Source: Synanceia verrucosa
Lineage: Eukaryota; Chordata; Actinopteri; Perciformes; Synanceiidae
DNA length: 64,000 nucleotides
Direction: 5' to 3'
Assembly: GCA_029721515.1 (NCBI GenBank)
Contig: CM056554.1
Location: 23,041,988-23,105,987 of the forward strand
Shown here: piece after piece, positions 44,006-54,145 of the stretch
How the letters are laid out: every line of letters starts with the position of its first letter
How positions within the stretch are numbered: position 1 is the stretch's first letter
Notes under the pieces: model-generated
What the model saw: only the letters and a program-made list of their open reading frames with translations
Database searches by the model: none
Told to the model about the DNA's origin: nothing
Translations under genes and position numbers: made by a program

Positions 44006-44659
44006 TTGAGATGTGTGAGCTACAAAGGAATGAGAGACTTGTGTGGAGTTAAAATCATGCCAAAACCTCACACACACGCACAACATGTTTTACTCACACC
44101 CAACAATTGACTCAGTGTGGTTTGCAAGTGAAAAACATCAGTCACAAACTAATGCATTTTTTTTTGCAAATAAGAAACGTACTTTACAAATACAGTATGT
44201 TTTACACATAAAAAGAAACACATTTCTTCAATTACAAAAAAATTATCCTCAAAGTACAAACTAAACTCTTTCAAGTACAAAAAAGAATTCTACAAGAATG
44301 AAACACTGTTACGTGCTTTGTATCACTAAATTTCCGCCTTGCTGATCCACACACAAATGCTTTCAGATCCACACACACAAGCCAGTAAAATTCTGAGCAA
44401 ATGTCCTGTAATTCGCACTCCACAACAGCAGGTGGTGCTGTTGAGTCAATGCACTTCATGCACACAACACTTCCCTGTTTAGTCTGGGACGTGCTGTAGT
44501 TTCCGGTCGTAAACCGGAAACTGTTGTACAACCAAACATTGACTTGTCACGATTCGAAATGGCGGATTGAGCGCTCACGCTCTCAGCAGGCTCGTTACGT
44601 AAACTTTATTTTGCCCTTAAATTGTGAGCTTTTAGTGCAACGACTTTCCTTTGAGCAGA
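44006..44659. other. No gene recognised
   Basis: A- and CACA-rich sequence; TTTCCGGTCGTAAACCGGAAA near 44501 is a local palindrome. The 5' end of the L1 element may begin within the last 100 bp. Confidence 0.4.
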
Positions 44660-44691
44660 ATTAACCTCTTATTTAACTAGTTGCCCCACTT

Positions 44692-45325
44692 TTGGTCTGT
44701 TCTGAGCTCTTTTTTCAAACATGGGTCAAGTGTGCACCTGTAAGTACGACTGACCACGAATACAGCCTGTCTTACGAGGAGAGGGACCCGAGCCCCAAAA
44801 GCAGTAAAATAAATGTGAGCCACACTCCAATTAAGGGTCCAAATCTGAAAAAGCACTGTGGTGATGAGAAAAAGAATGATGAGCCAAGTGACAGCGTTGC
44901 TATCCTTCACGCCATCCAAGCCTTAAGTAGCAAGGTGGATGATCAGACCGCACTCTTAAAGAGCATTGAAAAGAAGATTGAGATGAACACAGCAGCTATA
45001 AATAAGAACAAGGAGGATATTGCCAAACTGCAAAAGCAAGTTATTGATCTACAGAGGGAAAACAAAACCCTCAGAAGTGCATGTGATGAACATGGCCGTT
45101 ACAAAAGGAGGTGGAATTTGAGGCTGACCGGGCTGCCTGAAAAGGAGGGAGAGAATACGAGGGAATCTGTCATCGGGATCCTGACGAGAGTGGTGCCACC
45201 GTCTGTGGATCGACTTCGTGACTCTGTGGATACTGTTCATCGCCTGGGAAAAAAGAAATGATCTGGCAACGTCAAACAACGCTCCAAGGGCAATCATCAT
45301 TCAATTTAGCATGAGAAATACATAT

Positions 45326-45357
<32 letters not shown>

Positions 45358-46125
45358 CTTTATTTATCCCCAAAGGGAAATTAAGTTGTCACAGTAGTCC
45401 GGTGGAAATACAATAAGAAATGCAATAACACCAAATACTTAAGTAGAGAAAATAGGAATAGAAAAAGAGATAAAATATGAATAAAAATATGAATAAAAAT
45501 ACAAAGTGGGACAAGGCTTATAGAAAAGCACAAGTTAAATAAGCAAATAAAGTGCAGTGGCAAGGTGATGGTAATGTTACTGACAATAACAGTGTATAAT
45601 GACGGTATAACAGTATATAGTAGTAATAATAATAATATATAATTAATGATATATAATTAATAATATATAATTAACAGTTAGTGATAATAATAATAGCATA
45701 ACAGTATATAATAACAACAGTATATAGTACTCATGAGAGCGGCAACAGTATATAATAATAATAATAATAATTTATACACATAAAAATGTGTCATATATTT
45801 AGCCTTACACACAAGACAAGGCATGATGTATGAAATAGAATGTGGTTAACAATACAAATATTGTATGAATATGATATATATATATATATATTATCAATAT
45901 GATAGTATTCACAATTACATATCACTTAATAAAAGTTAATAAAATATTTGGGATGAAGTGTGGAAAAAACTATGTGATGCAAGAGTATGCAGTAGGATGC
46001 ACATTCGCTTCAAAGAAGATTTCTCCAGCGAAGACCGGGTGACTCGAGCTAAACTGCGGCTGGTGCAAGAAGCCTGGAGAAGCGGAAAAAGAGCGTTTCT
46101 AAAGGAGGGATACGCTCTGATTTGA
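44692..46125 (+). pseudogene. L1 ORF1 (coiled coil, RRM and C-terminal domain), interrupted
   Basis: The first part (44692-45261) contains a coiled coil (HAIQALSSKVDDQTALLKSI to LQKQVIDLQRENKTLRS). The RRM start follows: RRWNLRLTGLPEKEGENTRE and DSVDTVHRLGKK. A frameshift follows, then AIIIQFSMRNTY. The reading is cut by an insertion at 45318. It resumes after 45951 with DEVWKKLCDARVC, HIRFKEDFSSEDR and GKRAFLKEGYALI, ending TGA at 46123-46125. This is the L1 ORF1p layout: trimerising coiled coil, RRM and CTD that bind the LINE RNA. Confidence 0.82.
45318..45951 (-). mobile_element. L2-type LINE 3' end with (TAGA)n tail
   Basis: An (ATAG)n run at 45326-45355 is followed by AACTTTATTTATCCCCAAAG and GGAAATTAAGTTG. 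Inverted, this is the AATAAAGTT hairpin tail of fish L2 elements. The rest is AT-rich 3' untranslated sequence with TATATAATTAA and ATAATAATA repeats. It splits L1 ORF1 between NTY and DEVWK. Confidence 0.7.
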
Positions 46126-46194
46126 CAAGAAGCGTGTGGACCCTGATTAAGCACGTTCTGCTCAAAACTGATCGAGTTATTGGTACATTCCTAA

Positions 46195-46885
46195 GGAATA
46201 CCTTATTTTGGTGAATTCTATCTTTTCTTTCATTGAATTCTAGGGGGTTAAAGAACAATGTTAAACGTAAGGCAACCTTTCTTTTTTGTAAAGCGCAAAA
46301 GACACGTTTTTTTTGCAAGAAAGTCACTTTACAGAGACAGATGTTAAATTCTGGAAAGAACGGCCTTCCACCTAAAGGACAAAGTCATAATTAGGATGAA
46401 ACCTTAGCTGAATTTACATCACAGTTAAATTTAGTTGACTAATGAAAAGTAAAGCACCCTTATACCTCACAGTTTACTGGGTTTAGTTCAGCTTCGAATG
46501 GCCAGTGTTCAAGGTTAGATTACTGGTTAATCTCCAACAATCTCATCAGTCATGATTCTAGTTGTGAAATCTCAGCATCACTTCTAACTGATCATTGTAC
46601 TTTACATTGTCCTTGCAGTATCAAGGACTGAGGCAAACGTTGTCTCCTTGTGGAAGTTTAGTAAGAGTTTACTGGAAAATACTGAGTTTTGTATGGAAGT
46701 GAAAAAAATTATTAAAGAAATCTTTGATTGGGATTTATCACCTTTAAGTAAATGGAAGTGGTTTAAGTTTAAAACTAAAGAGTCTGCTATTAGACTAAGT
46801 AAATACCTCAACAAACTTAAAAAGCAAAGACAACAGAGTATTATAAATATAAATGAAATTGATAAATTAGGAAATATGTCTCTAT
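46195..46885 (+). pseudogene. L1 ORF2, endonuclease fragment
   Basis: The start ILSFLSLNSRGLKNNVKRK and the following KATFLFCKAQKT resemble the N-terminal endonuclease motif (LNSRGL...) of fish L1s. RLDYWLISNNLI and LLTDHCTLH match the endonuclease end. KFSKSLLENTEFCMEVKK and KWKWFKFKTKESAIRLSKYL are the linker. Frames change several times and the RT is absent. Confidence 0.7.
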
Positions 46886-47099
46886 GTGTCACAGGGCACA
46901 TAGAGACAGACAACCACTCACACTCACACCTACGGTCAATTTAAATTAGCCAATTAACCTAATCCCCATGCATGTTTTTGGATGGTGGGAGGAAGCCGGA
47001 GTACCCGGAGAGAACCCACGCAGACACGGGGAGAACATGCAAACTCCACACAGAAAGGGCCCGGGATTCGAACCCGGTACCTTCTTGCTGTGAGGCGAC

Positions 47100-47100
<1 letters not shown>
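46886..47100 (-). mobile_element. tRNA-derived SINE, 5' and central part
   Basis: On the minus strand GGTACCGGGTTCGAATCCCG contains the pol III box B motif GGTTCGAATCC. The central GTTTGCATGTTCTCCCCGTG and CACCATCCAAAAACATGCAT blocks follow. The box A region is cut off at 47100 by a TA/GT microsatellite, so this copy could not be transcribed normally. Confidence 0.8.
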
Positions 47101-47144
<44 letters not shown>

Positions 47145-47150
47145 ATATAT
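47101..47150. repeat. TA/GT compound microsatellite
   Basis: TA units, then about ten GT units, then TA/TG units. Confidence 0.95.
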
Positions 47151-47198
47151 ACACATGCTACAAAAGTTTTTACCAAAACCCAAAAAGTAACAAAACTA

Positions 47199-47253
47199 GT
47201 TGTATTTAAGATAGTAACAAAACTACGTTTAACGTTACTATCTTAAATACAAC
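47199..47253. repeat. Perfect 20-bp hairpin, 15-nt loop
   Basis: GTTGTATTTAAGATAGTAAC at 47199-47218 is the exact reverse complement of 47234-47253. The loop is AAAACTACGTTTAAC. Confidence 0.9.
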
Positions 47254-47498
47254 GGTTAACGTCTCGCTGCACATTTGTACGTGCACTAATCCTACCGAGC
47301 ACTCTAAATCTTCCCCAGACTTTCTCTCTCTCTCTTTGGTGTTTTCTAGAGGCTCGTTTCGGCTAACAACTAGCTTCCATAGCTTAGCTTAGCAGCTACC
47401 ATAGCATATAGCCATGGCTTTTGCTCCTCCTTCTCCTGCTTTCTCTAGCTCAGTGTGCCTCATGCTAAGTTATTCCTCTGCCTCCTTTAATATGTGTG

Positions 47499-47545
<47 letters not shown>

Positions 47546-47639
47546 GTACATATATATATATACATATGTATACACATATGCGATATACCACAGCGATCTG
47601 ACACACCTTTTTTATTAATCACGGCACTATGCATTAGTA
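47254..47639. other. No gene; (TA)n microsatellite at about 47503-47570
   Basis: Contains GCTTAGCTTAGCAGCTA words and a long TA run with CATATG variants. Open frames across the microsatellite are artefacts. Confidence 0.6.
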
Positions 47640-47979
47640 CAAGTATTAGTATTAGTACTGCACTGGGTTTGTACACTTTGCAAAACAGAATAGAATAGAA
47701 TAGTTTTTTTAGTTTTTTTTTAAGAGATAAATTGTAACGCACGGAACAACAACATGTGACTCGCTCATGTCCGTGCTGTCCATTGTTTATCTTGTTTAAT
47801 GTTCCTGTACCACTTTCCTGATGGAAGGGGTACAATCAGTGTGTTGCCCGGGTGGGTGAGATTGGTTGCCGTCTGGCCATCCTCTGGACTCGGTCAGTAT
47901 AGACTGAGTCCATATCTGGTAGATGGCGGCCCGCAATCCCCTGTGCTGTCCTCACCCTCCGGGTTAAGTTTTTCTTGTC

Positions 47980-48308
47980 CTGTGCTGTGCAGCTGCCATA
48001 CCATACCGTCGTACTGAGACACAGAATGCTCTCAATAGGAGGAGGAGAGAGTCCAGTTCACTTCAGCTTTCTGAGAAAGAAGAGCCATTGTTGGGCCTTC
48101 TTCACCAGGTGTGAAGTGTTCACAGTCCAGGAGAGGTCAGATGAAATGTTGATGCCCAGGAACTTGATGTTGTCCACACACTCCAATGCCTCACCATGTA
48201 TGCAGAGACAAGCGTGTTCAGTCTTCCTGGACCTCCTGTAGTCCACTATGACCTCTCTTGTCTTGTTCATGTTCAGGACCAGATTGTTCCTGGAACACCA
48301 CTGTGTAT
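47980..48308 (-). pseudogene. L2 LINE RT, C-terminal part
   Basis: The frame WCSRNNLVLNMNKTREVIVD, YRRSRK, then VDNIKFLGINISSDLSWTVN and VKKAQQWLFFLRKLK. This is the conserved region after the catalytic box in L2/jockey-like LINEs. It continues the RT that ends at about 54146 on the far side of the gypsy insertion. Confidence 0.82.
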
Positions 48309-49034
48309 TGTTAGAACGTGGCACGAAATGACTGAACCCAAATGCACGACTCGTCACGACAGAAATAAGTTAAAGGTATTTTAATACAAAAAAATGTTCA
48401 CAAACAAAATTTAACAAAACAACTCAGGCACTGATGCTAAAGCGAGATGAAACTAAAACTCAGATTGAAAACACACTAGGCAGATCATGAAACAAACTTA
48501 GGATACTAGGAAAAATGCTAAACTAAAGGCGCTCACACAATGAGGAAAACAATAACTTAAAGAAAAAGACAAAACATAAAACGCTCACTAACAGTGAGGG
48601 AAAAAGGCTCTAAACTGGTTGACAACACAGATGCTACAAAACAGACAAAACACTAAGACTGGACTGGATGATTACACTGATGCTAGAGACAGACAAAACA
48701 CTAGTACTAAACTGGACAAATCTCGACACAATGACAAGAACTGATACGACACAACCTGACGTGAAACACTTGACTTAATGGCTGGTAGCTTGGAGAATTC
48801 ACAAGACGTACTGGCACATGACTGGGGAGACGCAGACATAAATACACGAGGTAATGGGTAACAGCTGGAAACAATCAGGGCGGGGCAGACAATCAACAGA
48901 CGCAGGAAACACAAGGGCAGGAAACGAGAAGCTGAAACACAAGGGAAGACAATTAATACAAAATAAAACAGGAAATAACAGGACAATATGACAAAACTGA
49001 ACCAAAAACTTAACTTGACATGACCAACATAACA
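48309..49034 (-). repeat. 3' LTR (in element orientation)
   Basis: Bounded by TGTTAG and ATAACA on the plus strand. It differs from the other LTR at, for example, GTGGCACG against GTGTACG, GACTCGTC against GACTTCGTC, GACGTGAAAC against GACGGCGAAAC, and a G-run length. Confidence 0.93.
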
Positions 49035-49046
49035 GTACCCCTCCTT
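49035..49046 (-). promoter_or_regulatory. Polypurine tract
   Basis: AAGGAGGGGTAC on the minus strand directly precedes the 3' LTR. It serves as primer for plus-strand DNA synthesis and lies just after the chromodomain stop. Confidence 0.75.
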
Positions 49047-49049
49047 AAG

Positions 49050-51096
49050 GGTCGTCTCCTGACGGCCCAGGGATCTCAGGGTGGCGATGGTAAAAATCCT
49101 GGATGAGAGTCTTGTCTAGAATGTGGGATGCCGGAATCCATTCCCTCTCTTCAGGACCATACCCCTCCCAGTCCACCAAAAACTGTCTTCCTCGCCCCTA
49201 TTCCGTGCACGCCAGGAGCCTATGGACAGTATATGCTGGTCCCCCATCAATGATACGGGGGGGAGGTGGGGGTCGGGAAGCGGGAACCAATGGGCTGATC
49301 CTTTCTGGCTTTATTTTGCTGACATGGAAAGTTGGGTGGACCTTGAGGGAGCGAGGCAGGCGTAGTTGCACCGCTGCTGGATTCACCACCTTGGAGATGG
49401 GGTAAGGTCCGATAAAACGAGGGGCAAGCTTCTTAGTCGTGGCCCGCAGGCACACACGTTGACCCGTCTGGTATTCGGGTGCTGGACGGCGGCGTCGATC
49501 AGCCGTTTTCTTCATCCGCGCCGCACTACGCTGGAGAACACGACGGGTGGCCTCCCAGACCTTATGGGCTCTCCGAACCAGGGCGTGAGCTGACGGGACC
49601 CGGACCTCTCTTTCCACATCTGGAAAGACGGGGGGCTGATAACCATATACAACATGAAACGGGGAGAGTCCAGTGGCCGCAGATGGAAGGGAGTTGTACG
49701 CGTACTCAACCCATGGAAGTAGTCTGCTCCATGAGGCTGGATTCTGAGTGATAAGACATCGCAGACAGGTCCCCAACACTTGGTTTAGTCGCTCGGTTTG
49801 GCCATTGGACTGTGGATGGTATCCTGATGACAGGCTCACCGTTGCCCCGATCAGCTCACAAAGCTCTCGCCAAAACCTGGATACAAACTGTGGTCCACGA
49901 TCTGAAACAATGTCCTTAGGAAATCCATGAATACAGAAAACTCGACTGAACATGACCTCCGCTGTCTCCTTAGCAGAGGGCAGCTTTGGTAACGCAATAA
50001 AATGTGTCATCTTAGAGAATCGATCCACCACAGTTAATACAGTAGTATTGCCACATGACGTAGGCAGACCCGTGACGAAGTCCAGCGCTATTTCCGCCCA
50101 TGGCCGGCTGGGAATGGGGAGGGGCTGAAGGAGTCCAGCCTTAGCCTGCACCGATGTTTTATTGCGGGCACACACAGGGCAGGCTTCCACGTATTCCTTG
50201 ACCATCGAGTCCATAGCGGGCCACCAGAACTGTTGGCGTAAAAAGAACAAGGTGCGTTTTACTCCAGGATGACAGGTTAGGCGAGATGTGTGAGCCCAAT
50301 GTACCACCTGAGACCTCAAACCCTCCGGCACAAACAGCCGATTGGGCGGACAGCCCTTAGGTGGCGGGTTTTCCCCGTTGGCTTGTTTAACCCTGTTTAC
50401 TATTGGCCAGGTTACCGCTCCTACCACAACATCACACGGCAGGATGGGCTCTGGTTCCCTGGTCACAGGCTCTGGATCATATAGCCGCGAGAGGGCGTCC
50501 GGCTTCACATTCTGTGAACCAGGCCTGTAAGAGAGAGTAAAACTGAAACGGTTAAAAAACAAAGACCAGCGGGCTTGACGTGAATTCAAACGTTTGGCAT
50601 GACGAATGTACTCCAAATTCTTATGATCTGTCCAAACCACAAAAGGCTCTTGAGCCCCCTCCAACCAGTGACGCCACTCCTCTAAGGCCACCTTTACCGC
50701 CAGCAGCTCCCTGTTGCCCACGTCGTAATTTCTTTCCGCCTTAGACAGTTTCCTGGACAAAAAGGCACAGGGATGCATCTTGCCGTCCGTAGATGATCTC
50801 TGGGAGAGCACTGCTCCTATGCCTATGTCCGAAGCATCTACTTCCACCAGGAACTGCTTGGTTGGGTCGGGCATGAAGAGAATGGGAGCTGTGGTGAACC
50901 TCTGCTTGAGCTGCTTGAACGCAGCGTCCGCTGCAGGGCACCACTGAAAAGGAGACTTGGCCGAGGTTAATGTATGCAGAGGCGCTGCAATTGCGCTATA
51001 GTTCCGAATGAACCGACGGTAAAAGTTAGCAAACCCAAGGAATTGCTGCACTTTCTTGCGGTTATTCGGAACTGGCCACTCTGCAACCGCTTTCAC
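49050..51096 (-). pseudogene. Gypsy pol: RT thumb, RNase H, integrase, chromodomain
   Basis: The 632-residue open frame (51096-49198) starts in the RT connection (VQQFLGFANFYRRFIRNY). RNase H follows with FLVEVDASDIGIGAVLSQ, NRELLAVKVALEEWRHWLEG and WTDHKNLEYI. The integrase zinc domain has HTSRLTCHPGVKRT and CPVCARNK; the core has EIALDFVTGLP, IVSDRGPQFVSRFW and GYHPQSNGQTERLNQ, the D-D-E triad. The GPF-like module FIGPYPISKV and VHPTFHVSKIKP comes next. A TAG at 49200-49198 interrupts the chromodomain, which continues in frame as RQFLVDWEGYGPEEREWIPA and HILDKTLIQDFYHRHP. Apart from this stop the integrase half is intact. Confidence 0.93.
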
Positions 51097-51600
51097 TTTA
51101 GCGGATCCATTTGTATCGACCCAGGGCTATGATAAAGCCCAGGAAAGACACGGATCTGGCATGAAATTCACATTTCTCCGCTTTCACAAAAGCTGGTTTT
51201 CCAGCAACTTGGTTAAAACTTGACGCACATGACACACATGACTTTCAAGACTGGGAGAGAAAATCAAAATATCATCAATGTATACAAAGACAAATCTGTT
51301 TAAGTATTCCCTGAGCACATCATTGACTAGATTCTGGAAAACACCTGGTGCATTAGACAGTCCAAACGGCATGACAAGGTATTCATAATGTCCCGACGGT
51401 GTATTAAACCCGTCTTCCATTCATCCCCTCCCTTATTCGAACCAGATGGTAAGCATTGCGTAAGTCCAGCTTGGTGAATACTTGTGCATCCTGCAATAGC
51501 TTGAAAGCTGATGTCATGAGAGGAAGGGGTACCTGTTTTTTATGGTTATCTCATTCAGTGGTGCATAGTCGATACATGGTCTCAGAGAGCCATCCTTCTT
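51097..51600 (-). pseudogene. Gypsy RT palm with YIDD box, frame-broken
   Basis: The open piece 51420-51184 reads TPSGHYEYLVMPFGLSNAPG and FVFVYIDDILIFSPSLESHV, with the catalytic YIDD. Upstream in a different frame are GAGFFFVDKKDGSLRPCIDY and KLDLRNAYHLVRI. Downstream CEFHARSVSFLGFII runs into a shift near 51115. Two small frameshifts therefore separate this piece from its neighbours. Confidence 0.9.
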
Positions 51601-52994
51601 GTCCACAAAGAAGAATCCTGCTCCAAGGGGTGATGATGACGGCCGGATGATACCTGCTTCAAGAGAAGACTGTATATAACTGTCCATCGCCAGCCTTTCT
51701 GGCCCCGAGATGGCATAAAGCCGGCCCTTGGGCAGGGGCGCTCCTCTCTCAGCTCGATGGCACAGTCATAATCTCTGTGAGGGGGCAAGGAGGTTGCTTT
51801 AGCTTTGCTAAAAACCAAAGCTAGGTCATGATAGCATTGAGGTACCAAGGACAAGTCAATCTGGTGCAGAGAAGAAGAAATAACTGGTTGATCTGGATCA
51901 GCTCTCAACCCTCCCATGGTTACCAGTTCCTCCCTCTCAAAACACCTCCCCGAACAGTCCTCAGACCATCCCTCAATCTCCCCTGTTCCCCAATTAATAC
52001 GTGGACAATGTTTACATAACCATGGAAAACCTAAAACAATGACATGATGTACAGACTCATAAACCTGGAAACTGAGTCTCTCGCTGTGCTTCCCTATGGT
52101 TATTGTCACTGGTTCGGTGTGGTGAGTGATCTTAAAAATTTCCCTACCGTTCAGAGCCCTGGCAGTCAGAGGCTGAGATAAAGGCTCTGTCTGAAGTCCC
52201 AACTCCCGAACCACCTTCCAGTCCATTAGACTTCCGTCTGCTCCTGAGTCAATTAGTACTTCATAAGTTCTCTCAAAGTTATTGACAGTACAAGTTACCT
52301 GTGTCAGATGTCTCGGGGGGGTTTCTGCAGCAGCGAACTGGCTCACCAGACCCCCCCCGGTCTTCTGATGAGCCTGCTCCTTTAATGGGCAGGTGACGAG
52401 GCGATGTCCTGCTCCTCCGCAGTAGAAACATAACCCCTGCTGTAATCGCCGCTGGCGCTCCTCGGGGGAAATCCTCGTCCTGCCGACCTGCATGGGTTCC
52501 TCCTTAAGTGCCGGGAGAGCCCTTCGTCCACCGGATCCCTCAGCCACTGGAGCCATCTCTGGTCCTCTGGTCGCCTCGCATCCTCGCCCGGTTCCTCCTC
52601 GCCGTCGGAAACGGCGATCCCGAACCCAGAGATCGGTGCGGATAGCCGCCTCGATGACCGCCTCCAAACTGTCGGGCAACTCCTGTGGACCCATCTGGTC
52701 ATGAATAGTGTCACTTAAGCCGTCCAAAAAGGCATCAACTAACGCTGGTTCTCCTAAACCACTGTCCCTGGCCAACGGCCGAAACTCGATGGCGTAATCA
52801 GCTACCGAGCGGTTGCCTTGACAAAGTCTCTTTAACATGCGAGCTGCCTGCCGGCCCGGGCGAGACTGATCAAAAACCCGACGGAGCTCAGTCACAAAGT
52901 CCTCCGGGGATGAACATATTGGGGAGTCCCGCGACCATTCAGCCGTAGCCCATGCCGCTGCTCTACCCGTCAGATGTGAGGTAATAAATGCCAC
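51582..52994 (-). pseudogene. Gypsy gag C-part, zinc knuckle, protease, RT start
   Basis: The 470-residue frame begins in the retrotransposon gag domain (FITSHLTGRAAAWATAEWS, FDQSRPGRQAARMLKRLCQG, SVADYAIEFRPLA). It continues with a CCHC knuckle CFYCGGAGHRLVTC and the protease motif VLIDSGADGSLMD, then reaches the RT entry (DYDCAIELRE). After that a frameshift replaces the expected sequence with GFMPSRGQKGW and later out-of-frame residues. Gag and protease are in one frame, as in sushi elements that make a single Gag-Pol. Confidence 0.92.
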
Positions 52995-53051
52995 TCGAGA
53001 TTGAGGAGTGGGAAGCGGTAGGGTTCATGCGGAAATGCAGTTCACATTGCA

Positions 53052-53399
53052 CTAAAAAGGGCGACATAACTCTGACTGGCCGGCAAACTTATCAGGGGGA
53101 GCAAGACGCGGTGGCGCAGGAATGAACATTGTCTGTGTCACCACCGGCTGGCTGGAGCTGCTGCCTTCAGGAACCGTGGGAGACGCGGCTGACTGCTTAT
53201 GCAGGTGAGCAAGCAGGTCCTGCATGTGATGAGCTAACGAGTCAACTTGTGCAGTCATGGATCGCCTAAACTCATCCTGGCGAGACGATAACGTGGCTAA
53301 GTCTCGACCCAAGGCAACTGCCTGCTCCTCCTGCCTCAAGATTCTGTCACTGTGCGAGCTTACCAGCTCCTTTAACTGGCTAGAGTCGGCTGGGTTCAT
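53052..53399 (-). pseudogene. Gypsy gag N-terminus
   Basis: MNPADSSQLKELVSSHSDRI starts at 53399, only 18 nt from the 5' LTR, and leads into a coiled-coil-like segment and a proline-rich part (FIPAPPRLAPPDKFAGQ). PPDKF..G is the usual entry to the gag domain. A frameshift near 53050 separates it from the next piece, whose sequence continues the same protein (VQCELHF). Confidence 0.85.
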
Positions 53400-53405
53400 G
53401 TTATG

Positions 53406-53415
53406 GCCAGTACGT
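53406..53415 (-). promoter_or_regulatory. Putative self-priming primer-binding site
   Basis: ACGTACTGGC on the minus strand, 2 nt after the 5' LTR. It is complementary to GCCAGTACGT at 53925-53916, close to where transcription should start. Tf1/sushi elements prime this way with their own RNA 5' end. I infer the function from the complementarity and position. Confidence 0.6.
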
Positions 53416-53417
53416 TC

Positions 53418-54145
53418 TGTTAGAACGTGTACGAAATGACTGAACCCAAATGCACGACTTCGTCACGACAGAAATAAGTTAAAGGTATTTTAATACAAAA
53501 AAATGTTCACAAACAAAATTTAACAAAACAACTCAGGCACTGATGCTAAAGCGAGATGAAACTAAAACTCAGATTGAAAACACACTAGGCAGATCATGAA
53601 ACAAACTTAGGATACTAGGAAAAATGCTAAACTAAAGGCGCTCACACAATGAGGAAAACAATAACTTAAAGAAAAAGACAAAACATAAAACGCTCACTAA
53701 CAGTGAGGGAAAAAGGCTCTAAACTGGTTGACAACACAGATGCTACAAAACAGACAAAACACTAAGACTGGACTGGATGATTACACTGATGCTAGAGACA
53801 GACAAAACACTAGTACTAAACTGGACAAATCTCGACACAATGACAAGAACTGATACGACACAACCTGACGGCGAAACACTTGACTTAATGGCTGGTAGCT
53901 TGGAGAATTCACAAGACGTACTGGCACATGACTGGGGGAGACGCAGACATAAATACACGAGGTAATGGGTAACAGCTGGAAACAATCAGGGCGGGGCAGA
54001 CAATCAACAGACGCAGGAAACACAAGGGCAGGAAACGAGAAGCTGAAACACAAGGGAAGACAATTAATACAAAATAAAACAGGAAATAACAGGACAATAT
54101 GACAAAACTGAACCAAAAACTTAACTTGACATGACCAACATAACA
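53418..54145 (-). repeat. 5' LTR (in element orientation)
   Basis: On the minus strand a TATA-like GTATTTATG lies at 53956-53948, about 25-30 nt before GCCAGTACGT at 53925. That would make U3 about 220 bp and R-U5 about 508 bp. Nearly identical to the LTR at 48309. Confidence 0.93.
53948..53956 (-). promoter_or_regulatory. TATA-like box of the gypsy LTR
   Basis: GTATTTATG on the minus strand. The related solo LTR has TATAAATAG at the equivalent place. Confidence 0.5.

Larger units (their letters stand above)
44660..46885 (+). mobile_element. L1/Tx1-type LINE with ORF1 and start of ORF2
   Basis: ORF1 is followed by the beginning of an AP endonuclease, in the order expected for L1. The element is interrupted by an L2-type tail plus microsatellite (45318-45951) and cut off at about 46886 by SINE sequence. 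It is on the opposite strand to the L1 at 22850 and covers a different part of the element. Confidence 0.8.
48309..54145 (-). mobile_element. Nearly complete sushi-type Ty3/gypsy (chromovirus) LTR retrotransposon
   Basis: LTRs of 726 and 728 bp (48309-49034; 53418-54145), each TG...CA, enclose gag, protease, RT, RNase H, integrase and a C-terminal chromodomain on the minus strand. The flanks TGTAT and TGTGA match at only 3 of 5 bases. The LTRs differ at only a few sites, almost all small indels, so insertion was recent. The reading frame is broken in several places by small indels and one TAG. Sushi-type elements are common in fish and are the relatives of mammalian PEG10/RTL genes. It has inserted in an older L2 LINE. 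Confidence 0.93.

Noticed and set aside
47414..47698. 94-residue frame and others over 47470-47580
   Set aside because: They run through a TA microsatellite (YIYIYI) and have no domain.
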